Shown: one piece after another, positions 21,537-33,342 of the stretch
How the letters are laid out: each line of letters begins with the position of its first letter
How positions within the stretch are numbered: position 1 is the first letter of the stretch
Origin: Saccharomycopsis malanga
Taxonomy: Eukaryota; Ascomycota; Saccharomycetes; Ascoideales; Saccharomycopsidaceae
Assembly: GCA_004014935.1 (NCBI GenBank)
Contig: CP025323.1
Span: forward strand, 992,001-1,056,000
Reading direction: 5' to 3'
DNA length: 64,000 bases
The notes under the pieces: generated by a model
Told to the model about the DNA's origin: nothing
The model's input: only the letters and a program-made list of their open reading frames with translations
The model's database searches: none
Made by a program: the position numbers and the translations under genes

Positions 21537-22672
21537 ACCCTTTTACTTCTTAGTATATGCTTACCAAATAATGGCCATATTAATTGCAAAAATATACTCT
21601 CGAAAACATCTTCTCTCTATTTAACAGAAATATGCCAAATATGCAACGCCTTACTATTGCCAAGTGGCCAAGTTGGTTAGGCCATGCGCCACGAAAAACC
21701 TTGCATAATAGTGCAGAAAAACAAGTGTGGCGTTCCTCACTTGGGGTTTTGGTACTCGATTCGCGCTGTTGACCTTTTGGAGTAATCATCAAACGTTTTA
21801 TTGAATTAAATATATGCTATACAGGTTATTTTGATTTGAAAAAACATAACATATCATTTTAAATTTTTTTGCTATATTATAGTACCATTTATAGTACTAC
21901 ATATCAAAGTTTTATATAAATAGTTGATATATCGGAAAATTGCCAATTTTGACAAAAAGTTGATTCTTTTAAATCATATTCTAGAGTCTTCACAGCAAAC
22001 TAAACCGTGTAAAAATTATTTTTCTATACTCTTTTGAATCTAGAGCCTTATACCATGCACTCTGTTTTAAAATTTGGCTCTCTTAAATTATTTAATACTG
22101 AGAAAGTATCATTTAGTTGAAAATAGCACATAATTCGCTAAAGATTATATTTTTCGCCCCTTGGAGAGAATCTATTTATCCCTTGATATTATTACGTAGT
22201 CCTTGATTGTTTTAAATTTTATTTGAGCCTCCTTTCGGGTTCTAATGAGCTTTTATTCCGAAAAACGAGTATCTCAAAAAGTTCTCAGAGGTTTTTTTAA
22301 CAATAACAATCATTATCTATTGCTAAACTAGTATATTTCAACTTGCTGTATATGGGGCTCGGTAAAGTGTAATGTGCTTGTTAATAAGCTCTATACCTCG
22401 GTTCATGGGAGTCCGTTTTGAAAAAACTTTTATTCCTATTGAACTTGAAGTTGCAAATGGTTTAATGCTACTTTGACTTTAGTCTTTTTGTTTTTGCGCT
22501 GCTCCAGCTTCTGATCTTCTTTATATAATCCTTATGAAAGTTGTATTTCGACTGTAAAACTGTGACAAACTTTGATTGTTTCTTTGCCAAAAATTATAAG
22601 GTAAGTTTAAGTTTTTGATACCAAGATATATCAATTGTAATAAGAGTTTCATTGTTGAAAGTCTAAGTCAAA
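21537..22672 (+). repeat. 1.1-kb dispersed repeat family with internal tRNA-like segment, copy 2
   Basis: Starts AACCCTTTTACTTCTTAG and ends near ATTGTTGAAAGTCTAA. Its tRNA-like part (about 21655-21775) has an A-box match TGGCCAAGTTGG at 21665-21676, an inverted pair CGCCAC/GTGGCG that could form an anticodon-type stem with an intron-like insert, and a B-box-like CTCGATTCGCG. No open reading frame of length is present. The segment 3' of the tRNA-like part is AT-rich and has no recognisable relative. Confidence 0.75.
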
Positions 22673-23042
22673 CTTGAAGCAAAAAAATACAATTTTTAGA
22701 TTATGTTTATGTATACAATTGTTTTATAGTTTGTAATATTACGAAGTTGTATTAAACTGAGAAATGGGAAAACAAAAGTTGACTCTATAAAAGGATAGAA
22801 GAAGTCTTAAATATAGGAGTAAAGGCAAGTAGATGTATTCATTAATAACAAAGCTGTTCAATGGTTTTGCCTAAAAATGCAGCTCTTTGCTATTCTATGC
22901 TGTTCTTTGTAGTCCTTCGTAGTTCTTTGCACTTCAAAAGGTGTACATTCTGGTCATTCTACGCAGAGAAGTTGATAATCAAAACTATGAATTGATGGTA
23001 TGTAGATATGTACAGGTAAAAAAGGTGAGTGTTTTTTGAAGA

Positions 23043-23537
23043 TTAAAACCACGTTTTCTGCTGCTTTTTCTCCAATCTTTTCTGAAACTTTTTGCCCTTG
23101 ACACTCAAGATCTTTTCGTCCATCTTTTCCAAAGCCTGTTCTATCTTCTGTTCTCTGGCCTGTTTCGTAAGCTCGTGCTTGTGGCCCTTTGGACGCAAGA
23201 CACCCTTCATAAATTTCTTATTGTTGTACTTCTCCTCGTAGAACAATTTGTTCAATGACGGAAGAAGGTTTTCGATTCCATACTGTTTGGCAGTCTTGAA
23301 AAGCACTGACTGTCTTCTTAACGAGTATTGTGGTGCATGGTACTTTTGTGTGACTGGATGTTTGTTAGGCAAAAATGGGTTTGCCGTAGGATCGCTTGTT
23401 AACGTTGGTTTCTTACTGTATTCAACGTGGGTAGCTGGCAAATGCTTGTTGAAAAAGTTTTTTAAAATCTGCGGAAGCTGTTCGAAGTATTGTGCATTAG
23501 ATGGCACTGACTGGAAAAGTCCTACGGTAAATCTCAT
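23043..23537 (-). CDS. MRPL25: MrpL25 (mL59), mitochondrial large-subunit ribosomal protein
   Basis: 164 residues (S. cerevisiae 157). It matches family landmarks along its length: YFEQLPQILKNFFNK near the N terminus, NPFLPNKHPVTQKYHAPQYSLRRQS in the centre (cited here by its core PNKHPVTQKYH), LFYEEKYNNKKFMKG, then LRPKGHKHELTKQ, and a basic C-terminal helix ending in TWF, as the yeast protein ends in WF. It is a fungal-specific mitoribosome protein with no cleaved presequence evident. It is divergent from ARG8, with about 300 bp shared promoter. Confidence 0.93.
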   Translation of the reverse strand: MRFTVGLFQSVPSNAQYFEQLPQILKNFFNKHLPATHVEYSKKPTLTSDPTANPFLPNKHPVTQKYHAPQYSLRRQSVLFKTAKQYGIENLLPSLNKLFYEEKYNNKKFMKGVLRPKGHKHELTKQAREQKIEQALEKMDEKILSVKGKKFQKRLEKKQQKTWF

Positions 23538-23839
23538 ATTGTCTCTGTCCTGTATTTCACCCTATTCCACGATATCCTCCTCTATATTATCAATTCTTAG
23601 CTATATTGAGAAAAAAAAGCTTTTCCATAATAATAATCATGAAAAATCGGGGGGTGGGGGAGCAATTCCGGGTAAATGTTGATATGCGCATATTACCGCA
23701 TATTTCAGCAGCATCTTGCGTTATCGGTGACTAATATAGCTAGTGATGGCTAACTGGTAGTCATAAATATATAAATATTTAGGCAGATATGGTTTGAAAA
23801 GTATCAAGTTTTGTGGATTTGTGTATTTTCAATCACGCA
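23538..23839. promoter_or_regulatory. Divergent promoter of MRPL25 and ARG8 with a Gcn4-like site
   Basis: 302 bp. TGACTAA at 23728-23734 differs by one base from the Gcn4 site TGACTCA and lies 106 bp upstream of the ARG8 exon-1 ATG. Gcn4 control would be expected for an arginine-synthesis gene. A run of 8 A at 23613-23620 lies on the MRPL25 side. Confidence 0.45.
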
Positions 23840-25213
23840 ATGTTGTCTGTCAAGTTTTTAAAAAACTGTTTTGGAAAACAGATAATTGGCAGACGTTTAG
23901 TCTCGGTATGTTTTTTACGGTAGACATTCAAATGAAGAACTAAATGCTAATTTGATTAGAGTGTCACCCATCCAGATCCCGGTCCAGAAAGTAAAACTGC
24001 TAAGTTTCTTTCAGAAAACGCTGGGTTTTTGTCTCACACATATGCCAGACCAAACCTTGTATTTGTTAAGGGTGAAAATGCACATCTTTGGGATCTTGAA
24101 GAGCGTAAGTTCATTGACTTTGGAGCAGGTATTGCTGTGACTGCTCTTGGACATTCGAATCCAAAGGTGAGCGAAATCTTGGGCTCGCAATCCAGCCAGT
24201 TGGTTCACTCCTCAAACCTTTTCTATAATGCCCCTGCAGCCCAGTTATCCAAGCAGCTTGTAGAGCAAACCAAAAAGCACAATGGAATGCACAATGCAGC
24301 CAATGTGTTTTTGGCAAACAGTGGAACGGAAGCGAATGAGGCTGCCTTAAAGTTTGCTCGCAAATATGGCAAGTTGGTTAGCGAGGACAAGTCGGAGTTC
24401 ATCACTTTCAAGAACAGTTTCCATGGAAGAACATTAGGTGCATTGTCGGTCACACCAAACCCAAAGTACCAGAAGCCATTTAGCCCACTAGTTCCTGGAG
24501 TTCATGTAGCCACTGCAGGCGACATAAGCTCTGTAGAGAAAGTCATCAGTGACAAGACTTGCGGTGTCATCATTGAACCAATCCAGGGTGAAGGAGGGGT
24601 GAGACCTGTGAGTGCAGACTTTTTGATTCAGTTAAGAAGACTTGCGAACAAACACAATGCTATTCTTATCTATGATGAAATCCAATGTGGCTTGGGCCGT
24701 TCCGGAAAACTCTGGGCACACAGCTATTTGCCAGAAAAAGCTCACCCCGACATTTTCACCACGGCAAAGGCTTTAGGTAATGGTTTTCCTATAGCAGCCA
24801 CTGTCGTTTCCTCGAAAATCGAGCAATCCCTCAAGCCTGGCGACCACGGAACCACTTACGGAGGCAACCCTCTTGGAGCCAAGGTAGGATTGTATGTTCT
24901 TTCTGAGCTTTCGAAACCTGAATTTTTGGCTTCAGTTGAAGAAAAAGGCAAGCTTCTCTATTCAAAACTTGAAGCCCTCCAGACCAAACATCTGGACAAG
25001 ATCAACGAAGTTCGCGGTAAAGGTCTTATTCTTGGTGTTGAATTTAAACAAGACCCTTCCGATATTGTAATAGAAGCCCGTAAAAGAGGTCTTCTCGTCA
25101 TCAGCGCTGGAGGTAACGTTATCCGTTTCGTACCTGCTTTAACCATCAATCCAGAAGTTCTTGAAGAGGGAGTGGAGATCTTTGACAACGCTATACAAGC
25201 TGCATTTCCATAA
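23840..25213 (+). CDS. ARG8: Arg8, mitochondrial acetylornithine aminotransferase, with a short intron
   Basis: Two exons: 23840-23905 and 23960-25213. Exon 1 (22 codons) starts MLSVKFLKNCFGKQ and is basic and amphipathic, a good mitochondrial presequence. The intron has a GTATGT donor at 23906, a likely branch site TGCTAAT and acceptor TTAG at 23956-23959; it is 54 nt long and contains in-frame stops, so it must be removed. Exon 2 begins SVTHPDPGP and continues into the Aminotran_3 domain: NSGTEANEAALKFAR, YDEIQCGLGRSG with the PLP Asp, and FTTAKALGNGFP with the Schiff-base Lys. Without the intron the frame lacks any ATG before the conserved N-terminal region. It converts N-acetylglutamate semialdehyde to N-acetylornithine in arginine synthesis. 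Confidence 0.87.
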
Positions 25214-26263
25214 ACTCTTTATAGATAGATGACATTAAAAAATGCTTATGATTCTCTTGTAATGTCTGTATTTGAAGGTTATTACTATTAGATGGTTTAA
25301 TAACGTGTCAAAAATGATACTTATTGCACAGTAAAGACAGTTTTTTTTATGATACTGGTATATAAGTCATTAAGGGCAGAGTAGTTTTTGATTCATTATC
25401 AGGTATTTCGTTAATAGTTAGAGAGGTTTCAGTAATTCAACAATCTTCTCTAGTATCAGGAGAAACAGCTAATCATTGTTATAGCCGCATTGTAATTGAC
25501 TTCTTATATCATTTACGATTACAAATGTGCCAAGCATTTAATAAAGCCAGAATATTGGGAAACAATGTGTTCAATATACAGATGTAGAAATATTACATTA
25601 GAGGATTTGGAGAATTAATCACTAAAAAACAAATGTAAGGAGGCTCAAAAAAAGTTAATACCATAATACTTAGACTAATTTTTTGAAAAATAGAATAAAA
25701 TTCCAGTGGAAAAAGAGAGCTAAGAAACGGTCAAATGGCCTATTCATATACTTAAAGTAGACCCAAGACCATGCTACGACACTGCGACAGAACATAAATA
25801 ATCATATTCTTTACGCACCAATGCATAAAAAAAGATAATCAACCAGTAAATAAAAATGTACATAGAAGCCATCACAACAACAGTCATATAATAATCATTG
25901 TCAAAATTTTAGTAGTCCTAAATATAGTTAGTTGGTTACTTACTTATTGGACATCGCCACATCCACCAGGTGCACGTGATATATTCTTACTAGCCACTGT
26001 GTGGCTGGTGGTAGTATTTGTTGAGACTTTTTTTTTATTGTTTAATTTTCCCTCTACTTATTTTGAAAGTGATCAACCAGCAAGTGGCTAAACTTTGAAT
26101 GGTGAATTTAACAAGTTGAATTTTGCGGGTTTGAATTTGATTTAATATTTGCTAATCAACCACTGTGGAAATACGTTTTAATTTGGCGGTAACGGCAAGG
26201 AAAAACAACAAGTCGTATAACGTCTTTTATAGAAGAAAAAAACGTACGCGGCGACGGGAGAAG
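25214..26263. other. Intergenic region upstream of the Zn2Cys6 gene
   Basis: About 1.05 kb, AT-rich. A CACGTG E-box (GCACGTGAT, core 25973-25978) lies 290 bp upstream of the regulator ATG, followed by a T-run at 26029-26037. A reading frame extends 5' of the ATG to a GTG at 26165, but I treat that part as leader. No repeat copy is recognised. Confidence 0.35.
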
Positions 26264-27415
26264 ATGTCAACAAACGATATCAAGTATTTCTACAACACGG
26301 CTTCGATCGGCGAGGCGTCGACGATTGATATCCGGGAGGTTTCCAACATCACACGGGACAAGAGTTTGATTTCTGCGTTTGAAAAAATTCTTTTCAAAGA
26401 CACCAACGGGACTGTGCAAGCTGCTATAAACTCGTGCCAACGATGTCGTAAGCTCAAGAAGAAATGTACGAAGCATAAGCCGAAATGTTTGAATTGTTTC
26501 AAAACAAACTACGAGTGTATTTATGTAGAAAAGTCCAAGAGCGGCCGCATTTCCACCTTCACCAGTGGTGACCGCTATGTCAACACCATGGCAGCGAACA
26601 CTACCATTATCAATGACACCATCTCTCATATTGGTAGTCTTGGCGACCTTGGGCGTGTTGTAAGAGACCCTAAGAATAAGGTTGTTCTCAGCACCGAGCT
26701 TCAAAGAGCCTATGAAGCGCAACTTAGAGACATACGTGCCAAAGGAGGCGATCCTGATGTTATTTTTGGCTCCAGCACTGATTATGATCTGTCTCCTGCT
26801 AATAACAGTCCTAGATATTCTCCTATGCAGAGACGGTATACTCAAAACAACCTCAATTCCCCTCGTGTTGGCCAGCAACCTTCTAGACAGTTTTTCAGTG
26901 TGGAAAAGCCCAGCAGAAACAACGGTGTTCCTGCTCACCATACTAACAACTCGTTCAACCAGCCTTCTAATGTACGTCAAACCAGCATTCTCAACGGAAT
27001 GCTTGCATCAGCAGGTCGATTACCAACATCTGTTCCTGCGGTGCCTCCTGTTTCTCAGACATCGCGCATTCAGCCTCTCAGTTCTGGTCAAAATCAATCC
27101 AACACCTTGCAAGTCCAACCCCAACCGCTGCAACAAGCTTCTTCGATTTATAAGTATCCGTATGGCGAAATCATTTCTAATGCTTTCCCACCTAGCTACG
27201 TAGTATTCCAGGAAAAAACTAGACAATCCTTGATTAACGATTTCCCTCCTGATCCGCCTGCTGAAGAATCTAATCCTGAGCAGCTTGCTTCTACTGCCGA
27301 TGCAACTTTCTACACGGAAAGTGCTGACGGGACTTCCTTGGATGAAAATCCTGATGCTACCAATGACATACATGACGCAATAGATCCTGAATTGCACAAC
27401 CTTTTGGCACAATAG
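26264..27415 (+). CDS. Zn2Cys6 fungal-type transcription regulator, not identified further
   Basis: 383 residues from ATG 26264 (MSTNDIKYFY). A binuclear zinc cluster lies at about residues 57-84 with spacing C-x2-C-x6-C-x6-C-x2-C-x6-C (SCQRCRKLKKKCTKHK...) and the expected basic stretch between the second and third Cys, predicting DNA binding at CGG half-sites. After it the protein is rich in Asn, Ser, Pro and Gln and looks disordered. I see no 'fungal-specific TF domain' and no clear coiled-coil. The C terminus is acidic (DENPDATNDIHDAIDPEL), which could activate transcription. Length and layout do not match a regulator I can name. The longer frame upstream of 26264 lacks an ATG start. Confidence 0.75.
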   Translation: MSTNDIKYFYNTASIGEASTIDIREVSNITRDKSLISAFEKILFKDTNGTVQAAINSCQRCRKLKKKCTKHKPKCLNCFKTNYECIYVEKSKSGRISTFTSGDRYVNTMAANTTIINDTISHIGSLGDLGRVVRDPKNKVVLSTELQRAYEAQLRDIRAKGGDPDVIFGSSTDYDLSPANNSPRYSPMQRRYTQNNLNSPRVGQQPSRQFFSVEKPSRNNGVPAHHTNNSFNQPSNVRQTSILNGMLASAGRLPTSVPAVPPVSQTSRIQPLSSGQNQSNTLQVQPQPLQQASSIYKYPYGEIISNAFPPSYVVFQEKTRQSLINDFPPDPPAEESNPEQLASTADATFYTESADGTSLDENPDATNDIHDAIDPELHNLLAQ

Positions 27416-27683
27416 GATTAGCCGTTAAAAAGTGTTTTTTGCTTCTTTTTTTTGGCTTTTTGGTTTATTCTTGATTTCTCCTCTTTAACTGCTTTTTTTT
27501 AAAAGAAAAAAGTTACCTATTTATATTTTTTCGTTGGGTTTGCCGGATTCTTTGCATCATCACCTTTCAAAACTACATACATTGTACATTAGAATTACAC
27601 TGAATTGAATTGGTCAATCTGTAAGGAAATGTGAGGCTGATAATTTGAGACATAGTACATATATATGTACTGCTAAAACCCTG

Positions 27684-27780
27684 TGTATGCTTGGTGGTAA
27701 ACTTCTATATGCTTCAAGTCCTGTAGTTTGATTGAAGAGATACATTAAACCCTCCTTCTATTTGCTCTGTCTACAGTTGC
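27684..27780 (+). mobile_element. Decayed LTR fragment, same Ty1/copia-like family as 14600 and 37421
   Basis: TGTATGCTTGGTGGTAAAC...CTATATGCTTCAAGTCCT matches the first ~85 bp of the LTR at 14600 with scattered differences. The 3' half is not recognisable. An old fossil. Confidence 0.45.
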
Positions 27781-27997
27781 AATTCTTGTTTCTTTCGGCT
27801 ATATTTGCCTACCGGTACTGTGTGGTTTTTCCATTTTTAGTTATTGTTCGAAGTCTACGCACTCGGAGAGAACCTGTGATTATCGTCTATTCTGTTTTTG
27901 ATAGATAAACTACATAATGTCTCGATCCAGAGTTGTTTTCAAAAATTAGTTTTTGCTCTAAATTGTGATTGAAAGTGTTATTCTATAGATATTATGT

Positions 27998-28152
27998 GAA
28001 GAAAAAAAGACCTAACAGGCTCAAGGGTGAGTTGATTATGATCAACAGAACATTATTGGATTTCCCCCACTGGGTTTTACCAAGTTCTTTTAGACATGGC
28101 GCGTATATACGAAACTGATACGTACTGGCCTCGAAATATATGATATTATTTA
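27998..28152 (+). repeat. SINE-like family, B-box-deleted subtype (copy 4)
   Basis: Linker GAAGAAAAAAAGACCTAACAGG joins through CTCAAGGGT directly to GATTATGATCAACAGAAC and the body end (CCCCACTGGGTTTTACC, GGCGCGTATATACGAAACTG, CTCGAAATATATGATATT). The B box and about 120 bp of body are absent. The copy at 34841 shows the same junction. Confidence 0.7.
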
Positions 28153-28533
28153 TAAAAACAAAGCACTCAATGTAAAATTTTGTAGTGAATATTCAACCTT
28201 CTTTGCCGCAGTATCAGATTTGTTTATTTCAAAAAACTGAGTTACTTTTAGTGTTTTAATGGCTACAACCAATTAAAAATAACTACTCGAAATATCGGAT
28301 ACTCTACACTTTGAAAATAGTAACTTGATACATTTCTCATAACTACTCTTCTAAAGTTAATACAAGGTTTGGTAAAATATCCTAAAAAATGTCTACAACC
28401 TCTAACGCTACTTACAAACCATTAATTAGAGCCCCCAAATCACAGTAAATGCCACTCACCAACAACTATTAAACCCCCCCCCTCCACATTACCAATCGGG
28501 GGCCATTAACACTGCTATCTCCGAAGCCCACAT

Positions 28534-28617
28534 CACGTGCATGTCGCCACTGAAAAATGGGAGGGCGGATATTATGGTGGCAATTGCCACCAACATTCTT
28601 CTTCGACTTGTATATAA
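28534..28617 (+). promoter_or_regulatory. CDC48 promoter: E-box, palindromic PACE-like site and TATA
   Basis: CACGTG at 28534-28539. GGTGGCAATTGCCACC at 28576-28591 is a perfect 16-bp palindrome made of two head-to-head copies of GGTGGCAAT, one base from the Rpn4 PACE element GGTGGCAAA. A further PACE-like site (AGTGGCGAC on the minus strand) lies at 28543-28551. TATATAAG at 28611-28618 lies about 100 bp before the ATG. CDC48 is a known Rpn4-regulated gene in S. cerevisiae. Confidence 0.65.
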
Positions 28618-28681
28618 GCTGAATCAACTGTTGTTGTTCTCTATTTATAGTGGAGCAATATAGAGGATTGTTTGAAATTAA

Positions 28682-31201
<2,520 letters not shown>

Positions 31202-31436
31202 TCTAACTTGCTGTAAAGTTTGTCTTTTTTATAATCTTTTTTTTTACATCCAACTATTTGAGAGAATATAAATTATTAAGTTACAAGTGTACGCAAGAGC
31301 GTCTGTAGAGCTGTTTTATGGTGTGTTAGTTTACATATTGTGGTTTATTAGCATTTTAATATATTTGACGAGAAACTCTATTCTAAATCAATCTCTAATG
31401 ACAAATAAGTTTGGTAAAACAAAACATACTTCATAA

Positions 31437-31729
31437 CCAGATGGTTCAACGGCTAATGCTATCGAATAAGAGAAAAAAGACCTGGCATGATAGTTTAATG
31501 GCTAGTACATAACAGGCAAACGGGTTCCATTCCCAACACGAACACTTTTTACTCTCTGCTTTTACGATGATGAAAGTCTAGTGCCAACTTTGCAATATAT
31601 TAAACAAGAAAATTATGATGATCAGGACATGATTGGGTTTTTCCCACTGGGCTTTACCAATTTCCTGACCTAGCGCGTATATACAAAACTGCTATTTACT
31701 GGGCTTGAAATTTATGATATTATTATTGA
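31437..31729 (+). repeat. SINE-like family, two-A-box subtype (copy 5)
   Basis: Head CCAGATGGTTCAACGGCTAATGC carries a decayed first A box. After the AAAAAAGACCTGGCA linker comes a second A-box-like module (TAGTTTAATGG) and then GGGTTCCATTCCC, a weak B box. The body is shorter than in copy 3; it ends ATTTACTGGGCTTGAAATTT and a short ATT tail. Confidence 0.7.
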
Positions 31730-31901
31730 TGAATAGTGATTCAAATGCCTGATTGATGATTGACTCATTGAAATGCACTTGGCTCTGCTTTTTCAAACTA
31801 TCGTGACATGGTCGTCTGGTTCATTAAAAGTTTGAACCAAAAATCATACAGATCTCGAGCTCACTTATTTTCCCTTCGAATTCATACTTAACTTTCCACT
31901 A

Positions 31902-32428
31902 AAAACAGAATTTGCATAACCCAAATTTATACGTAAGGGGTATTCCCAACCCAATTAACTAGTGGTCTTTTACATTTTTTTGATCTATCTTTCTTTTCAA
32001 CATCGTTATATTTTTAGCATTACATGTTTCATAAGAAGCTCTTATAATGTTTAATTCCGCATATTCTAATTTATCTATATTTTTTATTAAGAATTATTAG
32101 ACTTTGTTAATAATGATACTCCATTTCTAATGTTTAATGACAAAATCTATACAGTCCTCAGTATATGGCATACTTATATATTTAATAGATACGTAACCAT
32201 CTAAGTCTCCATAGATCTTTATCAAGTTGTCTAAAGTTAATTTATTCCTAAATATGTTTTATTAAAATAGTCAACTTGTATATCATTATATTGAAAACTT
32301 ATAGAAAACCATTTAATTCTTATATTAGGATTAAACTTGTAATGACTATTTTTAAAGTAGCTATCGAAGTTATAGTTTTCTATTAATGATCTTGTCTTTT
32401 CATTTAAATAAAACAGAATTTACATAAC
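31902..32428 (-). pseudogene. AT-rich fossil block bounded by 19-bp direct repeats; broken coding remnants, possibly from a virus-like linear plasmid
   Basis: AAAACAGAATTTGCATAAC at 31902-31920 recurs with one change at 32410-32428. The roughly 490 bp between them are more AT-rich than their surroundings. On the minus strand they keep protein-like stretches (rich in Asn, Ile, Lys, Tyr, Phe) interrupted about two or three times, so this looks like a decayed gene fragment. High AT and Asn/Ile/Tyr-rich coding sequence are typical of cytoplasmic killer-type linear plasmids, whose fragments are known in yeast nuclear genomes; a mitochondrial or other source is also possible. I do not recognise the family. 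Age: old, broken. Confidence 0.4.
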
Positions 32429-32569
32429 ATGTAGGATTTCACTACCACCAAATAAATGGTTCAAGTTTTGTTTATTTAATGAGAATATTCATAGCTAGCG
32501 AACACAGTTCCATTACAGTAATGATTATGAAAGATAAACCGCTGACAGTAGTATAGTAATGCACTCAGC

Positions 32570-32597
32570 GTCAGTCAGTCAGTCAGTCAGTCAGTCA
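32570..32597 (+). repeat. Tetranucleotide microsatellite (GTCA)n
   Basis: Seven consecutive units of GTCA/CAGT lie about 60 bp downstream of the ATP17 stop codon. An ordinary simple repeat. Confidence 0.9.
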
Positions 32598-32656
32598 TAT
32601 GAAACCAGCCGCCTAAAAATAAATGGGTTTTTGATCTTTATACACATCCATCAAAC

Positions 32657-33342
32657 TTAGTGTTCTTCGTGGTGACCGCCAGCGTGGTGGAAGTAGTATT
32701 CTAAGGCGTAGCCACCGACCAAGATGGAAATAGCCAAGTGCATGATTGGCTTACCAGTAGCGTTGTCACCATCAAAGTACTTGGCCTTGTAACGGCCAAT
32801 CAAACCTCTTGGTTGAATTTCTGCAGCCTTACCTTGTGGCAAAGCCTTGTAAAATGAGACAACATTTTCCATACGCTTAGCATTTGGGTTGGAACCCAAG
32901 TTCTAGTTTTGTTAGTAATATGTTCAACGGAGCAAGATCCACAAGAGTGTAGAATTTCATAGTATTTTTGTAGTTTCAGTTAGCCAAGGTAAAATGATTA
33001 TTTAAATGCCTTTCTTGAATTGTTGAATCATCTAATGACATTATATGTAATTGATCTTCAAGATTTGGCAATAGTTATTCTCTTTTGATATAATAATGTA
33101 ATCGCATGAACTTGCCATCTTTTTTCTCACACTGAAAATATATTCATTATTCCACATTTTAAATGACCCAATATAAGTCAGGTTTTTTTTAGATTCGTAT
33201 TAATGTTCCCTTGAAGCTCATTAATACAGAAAGCCACACCCTATTAACGTCCATCATTATAAAAGCGCTTTCCACATACCTTAACAGAAGCGATCTTTGG
33301 TGGGATCAAAGTAGATAATTGACGTCTAGCAACAAAAGACAT
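32657..33342 (-). CDS. ATP17: Atp17, subunit f of mitochondrial F1Fo ATP synthase, with one intron
   Basis: Two exons on the minus strand: 33342-33280 (21 codons, MSFVARRQLSTLIPPKIASVK) and 32902-32657. The intron (33279-32903, 377 nt) has donor GTATGT, perfect branch site TACTAAC (32917-32911) and acceptor CTAG only a few bases later. The joined protein is 102 residues. Exon 1 resembles the presequence of S. cerevisiae Atp17 (STLIPPK), and exon 2 has GSNPNAKR, FYKALPQG and YKAKYFDGDNATGKP followed by one membrane helix ending EYYFHHAGGHHEEH. Subunit f is a small stator/dimer-interface subunit of the Fo sector in the inner membrane. A CCAATCA box (33477-33483) about 135 bp upstream fits Hap2/3/4/5 control. 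Confidence 0.93.

Larger units (their letters stand above)
20539..23042. other. Repeat-rich intergenic region between VNX1 and MRPL25
   Basis: About 2.5 kb. Next to VNX1 is a GC-rich promoter patch at 20788-20820 with CGCGC repeats, the core bound by Rsc3-type factors. Then come the most complete SINE-like copy (21128-21471) and copy 2 of the 1.1-kb family (21537-22672). A short stretch before 23043 repeats CTTTG...TAGT...CTTTG four times at 22884-22932. No gene is seen. Confidence 0.55.
31202..32656. other. Intergenic region between CDC48 and ATP17 with repeats and an AT-rich fossil
   Basis: About 1.45 kb. It contains a SINE-like copy (31437-31729), a block bounded by 19-bp direct repeats (31902-32428), and a tetranucleotide array (32570-32597). 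No intact gene is seen. Confidence 0.55.

Noticed and set aside
21532-22672. Reading the 1.1-kb repeat as a solo LTR because copy 2 begins TGTTAACCC
   Set aside because: Copies 1 and 3 do not begin TG, no matching CA end or short target duplication is found, and the tRNA-like segment sits inside.
24029-25213. Unspliced ARG8 starting at a TTG
   Set aside because: It would miss the presequence and the conserved HPDPGP segment that the intron model supplies.
26165-26263. GTG-initiated N-terminal extension of the Zn2Cys6 protein (33 residues)
   Set aside because: No ATG; GTG starts are not expected in yeast nuclear genes, and a good ATG follows at 26264.
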